The notes: generated by a model not told the origin, from the letters alone. DNA of 64,000 bases from Hyphomicrobiales bacterium (GCA_900473185.1 UCKU01000005.1:62001-126000); one strand, 5' to 3'; numbered from the stretch's first letter, positions 43,499-52,324 are shown. Program-made: numbers and translations.

Positions 43499-44278
43499 TC
43501 AATGATGATCGTCGTCCTCGTCGTCATGCTCATGTTTCAGCCAGGTGCAGAGTTCGGCCGGAAGCAGTTTTTCGTAAGCGTCGTCGCTGCCCACAAACTC
43601 TCCGAGATCCCTGACGCTGACGAAACCGACATTCGGGAAATGCTTCGCGGCGCTGCGCAGGAATTCGAACTTCTCGTCGCCGATACCGACCATGACATAG
43701 TAAATCTGCGATTCAGCCTGTTCGGCCTTCTGCAGCAAGTCCCAGGCCGCGTCCCGGTCGGAATTCTCCCCGTCTGTCAGGAAATAATTGATTGCCGGAA
43801 TGCCCGACCGTGTTTCTTCACCGAAGGTGTCGCGCCGCATGCCGAAGATCATGCCGAGCAGGCCACCCGCCCCTTCTTCCTCCATCAGCCCGTAAGTCAT
43901 GAGGTTCGAGCGGATGACCGGACCGTAATCAGTGCCGCCCCACAGGATCGGCTGGACATCCTTATTGCCGACAATCTCGCGCTGAATGTAGCCCTCGTAA
44001 TTCTTGGCCGTGGCAGGTGTCAGCGACGCCATATTCTGCTTGTTGGAAAAAGCCCAGGTATCGATATGGCCGTCATCGTCGAAATAGAGAGCGACGGGAA
44101 GGATACGCTCCAGCGCTGCCTGCACCGCGCCGGATTTGAAAAGGTCGCCCATGGAGCCCGAGACATCGATATTGATGCCGACCTGCGCCGGGATGCGCTC
44201 GTGAATGCCCTGCTTCTGCAAAACGAAACCGACACGGCGAACCTCCTCCTCCGGTTTCTGTAGCTTGAATGTCGTCAC
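43499..44278 (-). CDS. vWA domain protein of the Ter module (TerF/TerY-like)
   Basis: 259 residues. After a ~30-residue start it is a von Willebrand factor A domain with an intact MIDAS motif (INIDVSGSMGDLF) and DTWAFSNKQN, WGGTDYGP and LTDGENSDRDAAWDLL further on. The C-terminus is acidic with several His. It resembles the vWA proteins encoded with TerD genes. No signal peptide. The GTG start at 44278 overlaps the stop of the upstream gene (GTGA), so it is the last gene of a four-gene unit. Confidence 0.85.
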   Translation of the reverse strand: MTTFKLQKPEEEVRRVGFVLQKQGIHERIPAQVGINIDVSGSMGDLFKSGAVQAALERILPVALYFDDDGHIDTWAFSNKQNMASLTPATAKNYEGYIQREIVGNKDVQPILWGGTDYGPVIRSNLMTYGLMEEEGAGGLLGMIFGMRRDTFGEETRSGIPAINYFLTDGENSDRDAAWDLLQKAEQAESQIYYVMVGIGDEKFEFLRSAAKHFPNVGFVSVRDLGEFVGSDDAYEKLLPAELCTWLKHEHDDEDDDHH

Positions 44279-45321
44279 GGCCTATTCCTCTCCAGTTTGA
44301 GTTTTCCAAGAATCCGGGTGTGAAGATTGCGAAGCGGCACCCTTGTACTTGCCTGCTCCGCCGATTGAGCGGTTCGCGCTGCCGCTAGGGCTGCGGAATA
44401 TGCCGCATGCCAGGCAGGCAGGTCTTCCTGCAGCAGGCCTTCGGCCAAGCGGGCGAGCGCTTCGATTTCCTGCGAGACGGCCGCAACGGTCCAGATGCTC
44501 ATCTCGATGGTCGCCTTCGTGGCCGAAAGGCTTGATGTCCGTGTTTCCAGTGCTTCAGACTGCGAGGCATAATGAGCTTGCCGCTCGCGGTCGGGCAGTT
44601 GAAGGCTGCCGATATGGTGGACGAGGAATTGACCGGCAAGAATATGCCCGGCAAGGTTATTCGAGAGCGACTTATAGGCCTTGCCGACAGCTCGCACCTG
44701 CTTGGCAACGGCGACAATCTCGGGCGCAAGCGCATTAAGTTCAGTCGCCAAAGCCCGCACCTCCGGATAGAGGCGAGAAAAAAGGCCGGCTGGATCACGG
44801 GGCGCGGCGAGAGCCTTGACGGTATTGAGAAAACCGCCGCGGACAGAAAACACCCCGTCCGGATCGAGGTCCGTCAGGCACTGCAGCAATTCAGCAGCAA
44901 ACCGTCTCCCCTCTGCCACAACTTCACTGCTGACGATCTCGAGTTCGCTTTCCGCCAGTCTGCCGTGCTCGGTCTGCAGGGACACACCGAAACGGACTAC
45001 ATCGTCAAAATAATGGTCGTCGAGATTGGTGCTGTCGATGATCCGCAACGCCGCTTTTGCCACAGCCTCGGTCGCATTCGCATCCATGCCCCGGAGGTCG
45101 GCGATGCCGCAGGAGATGCGTTGCCTCACCTCCCCAGCGGCCAGAACCCGTGGGCGATCGCCCCTGGGCGTGGGAGCACGGGGCGCACCGAAGAGTATCT
45201 TCGGCTGGTTCCCATCCTTCGAAGCGACAACAGGCTCGGGCGCTGCACTTTCCGGGAAAAGCACCCTGGGTGATCCGCCCCGCTTTTTCTCCGGCGGTTC
45301 ATCTGCCTTTCCGCTTGTCAA
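44275..45321 (-). CDS. Unrecognised 348-residue protein of the Ter module
   Basis: I do not recognise the family. The first ~75 residues are Pro/Lys/Arg-rich and probably disordered; the rest is predicted mostly helical and rich in Ala, Leu and Glu (for example LATELNALAPEIVAVAKQVR and LSNNLAGHILAGQFLVHHIG). No membrane segment or signal peptide. The TTG start at 45321 is chosen for the GGAGG 8 nt upstream; an in-frame ATG at 45396 would overlap terD. It sits 13 nt after terD and overlaps the vWA gene, so it is very likely a functional partner of both. Confidence 0.75.
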   Translation of the reverse strand: MTSGKADEPPEKKRGGSPRVLFPESAAPEPVVASKDGNQPKILFGAPRAPTPRGDRPRVLAAGEVRQRISCGIADLRGMDANATEAVAKAALRIIDSTNLDDHYFDDVVRFGVSLQTEHGRLAESELEIVSSEVVAEGRRFAAELLQCLTDLDPDGVFSVRGGFLNTVKALAAPRDPAGLFSRLYPEVRALATELNALAPEIVAVAKQVRAVGKAYKSLSNNLAGHILAGQFLVHHIGSLQLPDRERQAHYASQSEALETRTSSLSATKATIEMSIWTVAAVSQEIEALARLAEGLLQEDLPAWHAAYSAALAAARTAQSAEQASTRVPLRNLHTRILGKLKLERNRP

Positions 45322-45334
45322 GCAGAGCCTCCGC

Positions 45335-46039
45335 TCAGCCGAGATAGGCCTGGATGACGTCGCCGAGCCCGGCATTTGATCCCGCGCCGACAGCATAGAA
45401 TTTCCAGGATCCGTCCGCCTGCTTCAGGAAGGACGCAACCTGAATCGTCGTCTTGCCGGCAAATTCGGCCGTCAGCTGATAGCGGCAGAGCTCGTCGTCC
45501 ATCGCATCGCAGACTTCGATATAGGCGTTCTTGACCTTGCCGAAATCCTGTTTCTTGCGAGCGGCATCGTGGATCGTTGCCCAGACGGCGAGCTCGGAAA
45601 TCTCGCGCGGCAGCTTCGCCAGCACGATCTTGAACTCCTCGCGAAAACCCTCGTCGTGATGACCGCCGCCATGATGATCGTCATCACCATCGTCATCGGG
45701 CTCCGGCTTGGTGAGAGCGCCGCGTCCGGTGCGGTCGTCGCGCTCATGCCACATCGAGCCGTCGTCCGTCTGGAAGGATCCGTCGGCATTCTTGGACAGT
45801 GATCCCTCAGGATTGCTGGAGCTGCGTACGAACGCGTAGCACAGCGCATGCGAACCGTCATTGTAGAGCCGTGCCCGGTTTGAATCGCCACCGGGATGCA
45901 CCAGCGCAAAACAATGGACATCGAGGTCGAAGGCCGGGCCGGAGCCCTCCGGCGGATCCCAGACGAGGCCGGAATGAACGAGCTGGATCTCTTTCTGGAT
46001 CTGGAACGACTGACCCTTGTTGAGATTGAAGGTTGCCAT
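45335..46039 (-). CDS. TerD-family protein
   Basis: 234 residues. The TerD fold signature is visible: FDLDVHCFALVHPGG near residue 40, the acidic calcium-binding text around it, and IHDAARKKQDFGKVKNAYIE with LTAEFAGKTTIQVASFLKQ towards the end. TerD proteins bind calcium and act in tellurite and other envelope stress responses. A His/Asp-rich insert (DDDGDDDHHGGGHHDEG) near residue 120 is extra and could bind metal. Second gene of the unit, 21 nt after telA. Confidence 0.92.
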   Translation of the reverse strand: MATFNLNKGQSFQIQKEIQLVHSGLVWDPPEGSGPAFDLDVHCFALVHPGGDSNRARLYNDGSHALCYAFVRSSSNPEGSLSKNADGSFQTDDGSMWHERDDRTGRGALTKPEPDDDGDDDHHGGGHHDEGFREEFKIVLAKLPREISELAVWATIHDAARKKQDFGKVKNAYIEVCDAMDDELCRYQLTAEFAGKTTIQVASFLKQADGSWKFYAVGAGSNAGLGDVIQAYLG

Positions 46040-46060
46040 GCGCTGTCTTCTCCTGAGGTC

Positions 46061-47227
46061 TCAGATCGGGCGGGCAATCACGATCTGGCGTGCTTGTTCA
46101 AGCTTCGTGCGGGCGGCGGCATAGCGCTCCTTGTTGCGCTCGCCTTCGGCAACGACCTTGTCGGCGATCGCTCGCAGCCGCTGGGCGGTACCGAGCACGA
46201 GGTCGGCATCCGCAAGTCGGGTCTCGCCGGCTGCCTTGACGGCATTGACCGAAACATCTTCGAGCACTTGTGAGCCATATTGCTGCAGTGAAGCGCGCAA
46301 CTCGCGCCGCATGGCGTTGATCTGCTGGATCGACTGCATCTGGAAGAGCGCGTGCAGCCTGATCAGGATCGACTTGATGTCGTTGAATTCGGCATTGGCA
46401 GAGGTGACGGTATCCGCGAGTGTCGCAAGAGCCGCACCCCGCGCAATGCCGATCGAGTCGAGATCCGTCGGCGCCTTGGCGTAAGCCGTTTCAAGAACGA
46501 GCACGCGGTTCTGGAAGATATCCAGCTTCTGCGAGAAGTCGCGTGCCTCCTGAACCTTGAGCGGATCTCCAGAGACCGCTTCTTGCTTCAGCCGTTCGAG
46601 ATCCCTGCTTGCGTCAGCGATGATGCGACGGCCGGCCTCGACGAAAACCCCGAGCGAAACGATCGTATCGCGATATCCCTCCGCCAGGGTGCTCATACGC
46701 GAGACTTCGAGAATGAGCTTGCCGCTTTCCTCATCAATCTGGGCTTCCATCGGCTTGATGAGATCGCTGAGCGACTTCGCCTTGCTCTGTAGCATGCCGC
46801 GCACTTCATCCGTCACGGCCTTCAACCGTTTGGCAGGGTCGCCAAGACCGACCGCCATCAGCAGACGTTCGAGAAAGCTTCCCTTCAGCTTCTCTCGGAT
46901 GCTTGCCTCCAGCTCTTTCAGATCCGCATCCTTCACACCCTCGCGAATCGTGCGGAAAAGCTCGAAAAGCACCGGCGACTGGGCGTTGGTAATCTGCGAG
47001 AGAATAGTATCCAGCTTGGCACCGAAACTGCTGATGGCTTCCTGGCCGAAGGTAACAAGCGTATGCGGCTCTGCCGTCGCCAACCGATACCGCTCTGCCA
47101 GATCGCTGATATCGCCAGCCTTTTCCGGCGGAAGCACGATGGTCACGACGGCGGGCGGGCCGCCGGCCGCAATCGAGGGCATGAAGTCAGGTTTCGTCTC
47201 GAGTGCCGTCGTCTTCGGTTCCGACAT
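46061..47227 (-). CDS. TelA-family toxic anion resistance protein
   Basis: 388 residues, mostly long helices, matching the TelA/KlaA family (VFVEAGRRIIADASRDLERL, RNKERYAAARTKLEQ). The family is linked to tellurite and toxic anion resistance, with the biochemical mechanism unknown. The ATG at 47227 has AGAGGA about 9 nt upstream and is preferred over 47269. It is the first gene of telA-terD-unknown-vWA, read leftward. Confidence 0.9.
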   Translation of the reverse strand: MSEPKTTALETKPDFMPSIAAGGPPAVVTIVLPPEKAGDISDLAERYRLATAEPHTLVTFGQEAISSFGAKLDTILSQITNAQSPVLFELFRTIREGVKDADLKELEASIREKLKGSFLERLLMAVGLGDPAKRLKAVTDEVRGMLQSKAKSLSDLIKPMEAQIDEESGKLILEVSRMSTLAEGYRDTIVSLGVFVEAGRRIIADASRDLERLKQEAVSGDPLKVQEARDFSQKLDIFQNRVLVLETAYAKAPTDLDSIGIARGAALATLADTVTSANAEFNDIKSILIRLHALFQMQSIQQINAMRRELRASLQQYGSQVLEDVSVNAVKAAGETRLADADLVLGTAQRLRAIADKVVAEGERNKERYAAARTKLEQARQIVIARPI

Positions 47228-47351
47228 GCCGTCAATCCTCTTGGTCCGTCCTCTTAACGATACGGTCAAGCCGCACGAAAATTACGAACACAGGTTGCAG
47301 AAATCGGCTGGAATGTAATTCAAGGGATGACACTCGGCAACACGATCCCCA

Positions 47352-47362
47352 ACAATATTGGA
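47352..47362 (-). promoter_or_regulatory. Candidate operator copy 1 (ACAATATYGGA element)
   Basis: ACAATATTGGA on the plus strand. It is an 11-mer that, with one mismatch, is the reverse complement of two TCCGATATTGT copies further along the same intergenic region. Its distance to the telA start is 124 nt. Confidence 0.35.
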
Positions 47363-47377
47363 TGTATTTACCGACAC

Positions 47378-47388
47378 TCCGATATTGT
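47378..47388 (+). promoter_or_regulatory. Candidate operator copy 2 (TCCGATATTGT)
   Basis: Exact 11-mer match to a second copy at 47534-47544, 156 bases away in the same orientation. Both are in the divergent region between telA and the amidotransferase-like gene. Confidence 0.35.
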
Positions 47389-47533
47389 CGCGTTTGAAAC
47401 TTGAAAGAGCTGGAAAACTTTAAAATCAATTATTTAGCCAACTTCCAGTAAACACCGGACTTTTGAACCGCCGCAATTTGGCCACCGCGTGCATCCAAGC
47501 GTTGACTTCACGGCCGATCTGGCCGCACAAACG

Positions 47534-47544
47534 TCCGATATTGT
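47534..47544 (+). promoter_or_regulatory. Candidate operator copy 3 (TCCGATATTGT)
   Basis: Exact repeat of the 11-mer at 47378-47388, ending 16 nt before the start of the amidotransferase-like gene. The overlap with its ribosome-binding region would suit a repressor site or be chance. Confidence 0.3.
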
Positions 47545-47560
47545 TTTCTTCGGGGCAAAA

Positions 47561-48340
47561 ATGACGAAACCGATCGTTGCGATTCCCGCCGATATCCGCA
47601 GCCTTGATGGCGCAACCTGGCATGCCGTGCAGCATCAATATGTGCGCGCGGCGCTGAATGCAGCCGGCGTAATGGCCTTCATCATTCCGGCCTTTGAAGA
47701 AGGCTATGACATAGATGCCATTCTCGATCGCGTGGACGGCGTGCTGGTTTCCGGCTCTGCAAGCAATGTGCACCCCTCGCTCTACGGCCACGAAGCCACC
47801 GAAGCCGATGGCCCCTTTGATCCCGCCCGCGACGCCACGAGCCTGCCGCTGATCCGCCGCGCCATCGACCGGGCTATCCCGCTTCTTGCTATCTGCCGCG
47901 GCATTCAGGAGCTGAACGTTGCGCTGGGCGGCTCGCTTGCGAGCGAAATCCAGGAACAGCCTGGCATCTGGGACCATCGGAAACCCGATGTGAAAGATCG
48001 CGACGGCATGTACGCGATCCGCCAGAGCGTCTTCGTCAAGGAAGGCTCCTGCATCGCCGGTATCATCGGCGCCGGCGAAATTCGCGTCAACTCGCTGCAT
48101 CGCCAGGCGATCGCCAAGACCGCCCCGCGCCTGCAGGTCGAAGCTACAGCAGAGGACGGCACGGTCGAAGCCGTCTCCGTAATCGACGCCAAGGCCTTCG
48201 CAGTCGGCGTACAGTGGCACCCGGAATACTGGGCCGAGACCGACAAGCCCTCGAACAAGCTCTTTACCGCTTTCGGCGATGCCGTCAGAGATTACGCCGC
48301 CGGCAAATTGCCGCTGCTTCAGGCACAGGCAATCGCCTGA
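47561..48340 (+). CDS. Gamma-glutamyl-gamma-aminobutyrate hydrolase family protein (PuuD-like)
   Basis: 259 residues of the class I glutamine amidotransferase fold. The catalytic residues are Cys112 in LAICRGIQELN, His220 and Glu222 in QWHPEYW. The conserved VLVSGSASNVHPSLYG matches the peptidase C26 / PuuD group, which splits gamma-glutamyl amides during putrescine use. The ATG at 47561 follows CGGGGC; an upstream ATG at 47489 is possible. No other puu gene is adjacent, so the substrate is only inferred. Confidence 0.88.
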   Translation: MTKPIVAIPADIRSLDGATWHAVQHQYVRAALNAAGVMAFIIPAFEEGYDIDAILDRVDGVLVSGSASNVHPSLYGHEATEADGPFDPARDATSLPLIRRAIDRAIPLLAICRGIQELNVALGGSLASEIQEQPGIWDHRKPDVKDRDGMYAIRQSVFVKEGSCIAGIIGAGEIRVNSLHRQAIAKTAPRLQVEATAEDGTVEAVSVIDAKAFAVGVQWHPEYWAETDKPSNKLFTAFGDAVRDYAAGKLPLLQAQAIA

Positions 48341-48346
48341 AAACAG

Positions 48347-48377
48347 AAAGGCCGCCGGATCGCTCCGACGGCCTTCT
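48347..48377. terminator. Bidirectional terminator between convergent genes
   Basis: Stem AAAGGCCGCCGGA / TCCGACGGCCTT with one C-A mismatch and loop TCGC, 6 nt after the amidotransferase-like stop and 20 nt before the aldo/keto reductase stop. A and T tracts are short but present on both sides. Confidence 0.75.
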
Positions 48378-48396
48378 TCATCTCTAGCTCAATGGC

Positions 48397-49428
48397 TCAG
48401 CGGCCGCCTTCGATCTTGCGGTGACGCTGGTTGGTGCCATTCGCACCATACGGATATTGCCCCGGCGCCGGCGCGCTGACCTCGTTGAGTTTTGCCGTCT
48501 CTTCCGCCGAAAGCACGAATTCCGCCGCAGCGAGATTGTCGGCGAGCTGTTCAGATGTGCGTGCACCGAGAATGACCGAGGTCACGGCCGGACGCGCGGC
48601 CACCCACGAAAGCGCCACCTGCGCCATGCTGACGCCGCGTGCCTTGGCGATCTCCTCGACGGTACTGATGATATCCCAGGTCCGCTCCTGTGCGTTGCGG
48701 GCAGCATAGGCCTCGCCGCCGCGATTGGGATTTTCGCCGAGGCGCGTCGCACCTGTCGGCGTCTCGTCGCGCTTGTATTTGCCAGTCAGCCAGCCACCGC
48801 CGAGCGGCGACCAGGGTAGCAGGCCCATGCCAGCATCCTGGCATGCATCGACGATCTCGAGCTCGATGTCGCGCATCAGCAGGTTATACTGCGGCTGCAG
48901 CGTCACTGGGCGCGTATAGCCCTGTGCCTTGGCGATTTCGGAGGCTTTGGCAATGTGCCAGCCGACATAGTTGGAGAAGCCGTAGTAACCGATCTTGCCC
49001 GCGCGAACGGCATCATCGAGGAATCGCAGCGTCTCCTCGATCGGTGTCAGCGCATCCCAGGCATGCATCTGGTAGAGATCGATATGCTCGACATCGAGGC
49101 GACGCAGCGAGTCGTTCAGCGCCTGATTGAGATGGCGGCGGGAAAGGCCGATATCGTTCGGTCCGTCACCCATCGGGAAACGGCCCTTCGTGGCGATGAC
49201 AGCCTGCCTTGCCTGCGCGGGACGCGCCTTCAGCCAGCGACCGATGATCTCCTCCGATACACCGTTGCTATAGACGTCTGCCGTGTCGATGAAATTGCCG
49301 CCCCAGGCAAAATAGTCGTCGAGCATCTTGAAGGAAGCCGCCTCATCGGATTCCTTCCCGAAAGTCATCGTACCCAGGCAATATGCGGTAACGACGGCCC
49401 CGCTGGGGCCGAGCTTGCGATAATCCAT
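48397..49428 (-). CDS. Aldo/keto reductase
   Basis: A 343-residue NADPH-dependent barrel enzyme. The catalytic Asp/Tyr are in GGNFIDTADVYSNGVSEE, the Lys in AVIATKGRFPMG and the His in DLYQMHAWD. The C-terminal SVILGARTSEQLADNL is the NADP-binding segment. The ATG at 49428 has GGAGG 5 nt upstream; a longer ATG at 49500 is unlikely. The substrate is not predictable; closest in pattern to YajO/Tas-type oxidoreductases. Confidence 0.9.
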   Translation of the reverse strand: MDYRKLGPSGAVVTAYCLGTMTFGKESDEAASFKMLDDYFAWGGNFIDTADVYSNGVSEEIIGRWLKARPAQARQAVIATKGRFPMGDGPNDIGLSRRHLNQALNDSLRRLDVEHIDLYQMHAWDALTPIEETLRFLDDAVRAGKIGYYGFSNYVGWHIAKASEIAKAQGYTRPVTLQPQYNLLMRDIELEIVDACQDAGMGLLPWSPLGGGWLTGKYKRDETPTGATRLGENPNRGGEAYAARNAQERTWDIISTVEEIAKARGVSMAQVALSWVAARPAVTSVILGARTSEQLADNLAAAEFVLSAEETAKLNEVSAPAPGQYPYGANGTNQRHRKIEGGR

Positions 49429-49691
49429 TTCTGCCTCCTTCCAGAGGCGCCGGCTGCCCGCGCGAAAAGTCGCCGGGCGGAGCAGACGCTCCCCGATCAA
49501 ATCGCTATGTGTAAGCTTGAGACGGCGAAATGCCGCCGATGAAAATCACGGCCGCTGGGAATGGACGCGACCGGAACCGATCATAACCAATCCTTCCCGG
49601 CCGACCAAGTAGGAAACGGGAAAAAGACTAAGGGCAAAATGGGAACAAGCGAAACACGCCCTCCGCCTTCACGGAAGGAGTGGGCAACGGC
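49429..49691. other. Intergenic region upstream of the aldo/keto reductase
   Basis: 263 bases between the hydroxyacid dehydrogenase stop and the aldo/keto reductase start, both on the minus strand. It should carry the reductase promoter; I see no clear hairpin or operator. Confidence 0.3.
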
Positions 49692-50648
49692 CTATTGCTT
49701 GACCGGGGTTTCCGCGACTGGTGTCACCGGCTTGCCCTGCTCGAACCACGAGATGAGGTTTTCCGCCACCAGATCCGCCATCGCATTGCGCGTTGGGATG
49801 GAGGCCGAGCCGACATGCGGCACCAGCACCGTATTCGGTGCGGAAAGCAGACCGGCCGGCACGTTCGGCTCGTCATAGAAGACATCGAGGCCGGCGCCAC
49901 CGATGGTGCCTGCATTGAGCGCAGCAATCAACGCCTCCTCATCCATCGTCCAGCCGCGGCCGACATTGACGACGATGCCGTCAGAGCCAAGCGCGGAAAG
50001 AACCTCCGCGTTGATCGTCCGGTGCGTCTGCGGCGTCTTCGGCACGATCGCAATCAGCGTGTCGACAGCCTCGGCAAGCCCCTTCAGCGTCGGGTGATAA
50101 TCATAGGGCGCATCGGCATGGCGCGAGCGCGTGTGATAGCTGATCTTCACCTTGAAGGGTTCCAGGCGCTTGGCGATCTCAAGACCGATGCGGCCAAGGC
50201 CATAGAGGCCAACATGGCGGCCTTTCAGGGAAAAGCGCGTCAGCGGATAGGCGGAACCCGGCTTCCACTTGCCGTCCCGCAGCCAGGCCTCAGCCTTCGG
50301 TAATTCGCGAATGGCGTTGAGCAGGAGCGCAATCGCCGTGTCGGCCACCTCGTCGTTCAGCACATCAGGCGTATTGGTGACGATGATGCCCTTCGAACCT
50401 GCAAGCTTGGCATCTATGCCGTCGTAACCCACCCCGAAACTGGCGACGATCTCCACATTCGGCAATTGTTCGAACCAGGCGGCCGGGAAAACTCCGCTGA
50501 GCGCCACGCCGCGAATACGTTTCGCCGTCTCTGCATCGAGCTTCAGCGTCTCGTCGCGATCGACGGTTACGACCTCGAAACGATCCTTCAGCTGGGCGAG
50601 AACACGATCATGTATCTTCCCGGGAACGAGAACGGCAATGCGGGACAT
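49692..50648 (-). CDS. D-2-hydroxyacid dehydrogenase (glyoxylate/hydroxypyruvate reductase type)
   Basis: 318 residues. The NAD(P) motif is GLYGLGRIGLEIAKRL, the catalytic Arg is in VVNVGRGWTMDEEALI, the Glu in DVFYDEPNVP and the His in LVPHVGSAS. The length and the YHTRSRH segment after the Rossmann motif (Arg in the position that binds the NADP phosphate) fit the glyoxylate/hydroxypyruvate reductase group. GAGGAAAAG precedes the ATG. It starts 24 nt after the LacI regulator, so the two are probably co-transcribed. Confidence 0.9.
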   Translation of the reverse strand: MSRIAVLVPGKIHDRVLAQLKDRFEVVTVDRDETLKLDAETAKRIRGVALSGVFPAAWFEQLPNVEIVASFGVGYDGIDAKLAGSKGIIVTNTPDVLNDEVADTAIALLLNAIRELPKAEAWLRDGKWKPGSAYPLTRFSLKGRHVGLYGLGRIGLEIAKRLEPFKVKISYHTRSRHADAPYDYHPTLKGLAEAVDTLIAIVPKTPQTHRTINAEVLSALGSDGIVVNVGRGWTMDEEALIAALNAGTIGGAGLDVFYDEPNVPAGLLSAPNTVLVPHVGSASIPTRNAMADLVAENLISWFEQGKPVTPVAETPVKQ

Positions 50649-50672
50649 GGCTTTTCCTCTTGGCTTCGGCGG

Positions 50673-51695
50673 TCAGGAACGCGGCCGATAAGGGCTTGTG
50701 GACTGGCGGATGCGCATTTCCGGCTTGATGAGATGGATGCCATCAGGCTCATGACTGCCGGCAAGTCGATCAAGTAGGGCGCGGGCGGCAAGACGTCCAA
50801 CCTCCGTCTGGCCGTTCCAGACGGTGGTCAGTGCCGGCGTGGCGATCGAAGCCTCCTCCAGATCGTCATAGCCGGTCACCGATATATCGCCGCCGGGCAC
50901 GAGGCCGGCACGCGCTATGCCGTTCATGAGGCCGATCGCGACCAGATCGTTCCAGCAGACGGCGGCCGTAGGCTTCTGCGGCAGGGAAAGGAAATGCACC
51001 GCCGCCTCGAAACCGCCCTGCTTCGAGCGCGGGCCAGGAATGCGCAGGTTCGGATCGACCTCGATGCCGGCCTTGCGCAGCGCATTGACATAGCCCTGAT
51101 AGCGGTCGCGCCCGGTCGAGGTCTGGTCGGTGCCGCCGATCATCGCGATCGTGCGATGGCCAAGGCCGATCAGGTGGTTGGTGGCGAGCGAAATGCCGTA
51201 GCTGTCGTCGCCGCGATAGGTCGGCACATCCTGGCTGTCCATCGAGCGGGCGACGAGAATGGCCGGCATGCCGTTTTCTTCAGCAAGCTGAATATCCTCC
51301 GGCGGCGTGCCGATCGCCGGCGACATAATGACCCCGTCACCACCGAGCTGCAGCAGGGTTTCAATGAAAGTCCGCTGCTTCTCGACGGAATCGTAATGAT
51401 TGGAGAGAATGAAAGTATGGCGGCTGCGATCGAGTTCGCTTTCGATCGCCTTCAGGATTTCCCCGTAGAACGGGTTCATGATGTCGTGAACGACAACGCC
51501 GATAATGCCGGATCGCGACGTGCGTAGGCTGGCGGCGCGGCGATTGTAGATGTAACCGAGCGCGCGGGCCTGTTCCTTGATCTTCTCGCGAGTATTGCCG
51601 GCAACCAGCGGGCTGTCGCGTAAGGCAAGGGAAACAGTCGCCGTTGATATGCCGAGCGTTTCGGCAATCGTCGAAAGCTTGATCTTCTGAACCAC
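50673..51695 (-). CDS. LacI-family transcriptional regulator
   Basis: 340 residues: an N-terminal helix-turn-helix KLSTIAETLGISTATVSLAL and hinge YIYNRRAASLRTSRSG, then a periplasmic-binding-protein-like ligand domain (SRSGIIGVVVHDIMNPFYGE onward). The GTG at 51695 is set by GGAGGAGGAG 2-4 nt upstream. It probably controls itself and the downstream hydroxyacid dehydrogenase, with a sugar acid or related compound as a possible ligand; this is inferred from position only. Confidence 0.92.
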   Translation of the reverse strand: MVQKIKLSTIAETLGISTATVSLALRDSPLVAGNTREKIKEQARALGYIYNRRAASLRTSRSGIIGVVVHDIMNPFYGEILKAIESELDRSRHTFILSNHYDSVEKQRTFIETLLQLGGDGVIMSPAIGTPPEDIQLAEENGMPAILVARSMDSQDVPTYRGDDSYGISLATNHLIGLGHRTIAMIGGTDQTSTGRDRYQGYVNALRKAGIEVDPNLRIPGPRSKQGGFEAAVHFLSLPQKPTAAVCWNDLVAIGLMNGIARAGLVPGGDISVTGYDDLEEASIATPALTTVWNGQTEVGRLAARALLDRLAGSHEPDGIHLIKPEMRIRQSTSPYRPRS

Positions 51696-51814
51696 GTCTC
51701 CTCCTCCAGGCAACGCGTGAAGCTGGTCGACGGCTGCCGCAGTGCAGCGACAGCCTTAAAAAGTTTAATTAAAAGATTTAAGCGGCGCAGGCAATTCGCC
51801 TTTTGAGGAAATTT

Positions 51815-52324
51815 TCAGTCTTCCTCATCTTCATCGACATGTATTGCCTCCGCCTGCAGATTGGCGTCGATCGCCTTGAGCAGACGCACTAGATTGCGGA
51901 TCTCCTTTTCGGAAAAATCGAGCGTCGCCAGCTTGTCGCAGGAGGAAGCGGCAAGCTCGATTGCCTGTACGCTGCCTCGACCGAGTTCAGTGAGATAGAC
52001 CTTGGTAAGGCGAGCGTCTTCGGCGTCGGGCTTGCGTTCAACAAAGCCCTGCGCCTCCATGCGGCCAATGGTGCGGGTCATGGTGGGCGCCTTGACCCCG
52101 AGCTTCTGGGCAAGCCCGCCGGCTGTCATGCCGTCGCTTTCGGAAAGGGAAATGATGACACCGTCCTGGCCGGCATAGAGACCGCTTTCGAGAAGGTTGC
52201 GTGACAGGACCGTACGCATGGAGCGGGCCGCCTGCGTCAGAGCCGGCGAAAGATCGACAAGCGTATACTCGGTCTGGTCCTTCTTTTTCTTGTGCTTCTT
52301 GCCGTCCTTATGCTTCTTGCCCAT
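51815..52324 (-). CDS. MarR-family regulator with lysine-rich N-terminus
   Basis: 169 residues. The winged helix lies at about residues 60-130 (DGMTAGGLAQKLGVKAPTMT, then RMEAQGFVERKPDAEDARLT). The first ~18 residues are almost all Lys, His, Gly and Asp (GKKHKDGKKHKKKKDQ), an unusual extension that may add DNA affinity, and the C-terminus is very acidic (HVDEDEED). AAAGGG lies 7-8 nt before the ATG at 52324; an ATG at 52330 is the alternative. It is divergent from the creatininase gene 84 nt away, a likely target. Confidence 0.88.
   Translation of the reverse strand: MGKKHKDGKKHKKKKDQTEYTLVDLSPALTQAARSMRTVLSRNLLESGLYAGQDGVIISLSESDGMTAGGLAQKLGVKAPTMTRTIGRMEAQGFVERKPDAEDARLTKVYLTELGRGSVQAIELAASSCDKLATLDFSEKEIRNLVRLLKAIDANLQAEAIHVDEDEED

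Larger units (their letters stand above)
47228..47560. promoter_or_regulatory. Divergent promoter region, telA / amidotransferase-like gene
   Basis: 333 bases, AT-rich in the middle (47390-47440). No gene is supported. It holds the three related ACAATATYGGA elements listed separately. An in-frame extension of the rightward gene to 47489 is possible but lacks a good ribosome-binding site. Confidence 0.5.
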
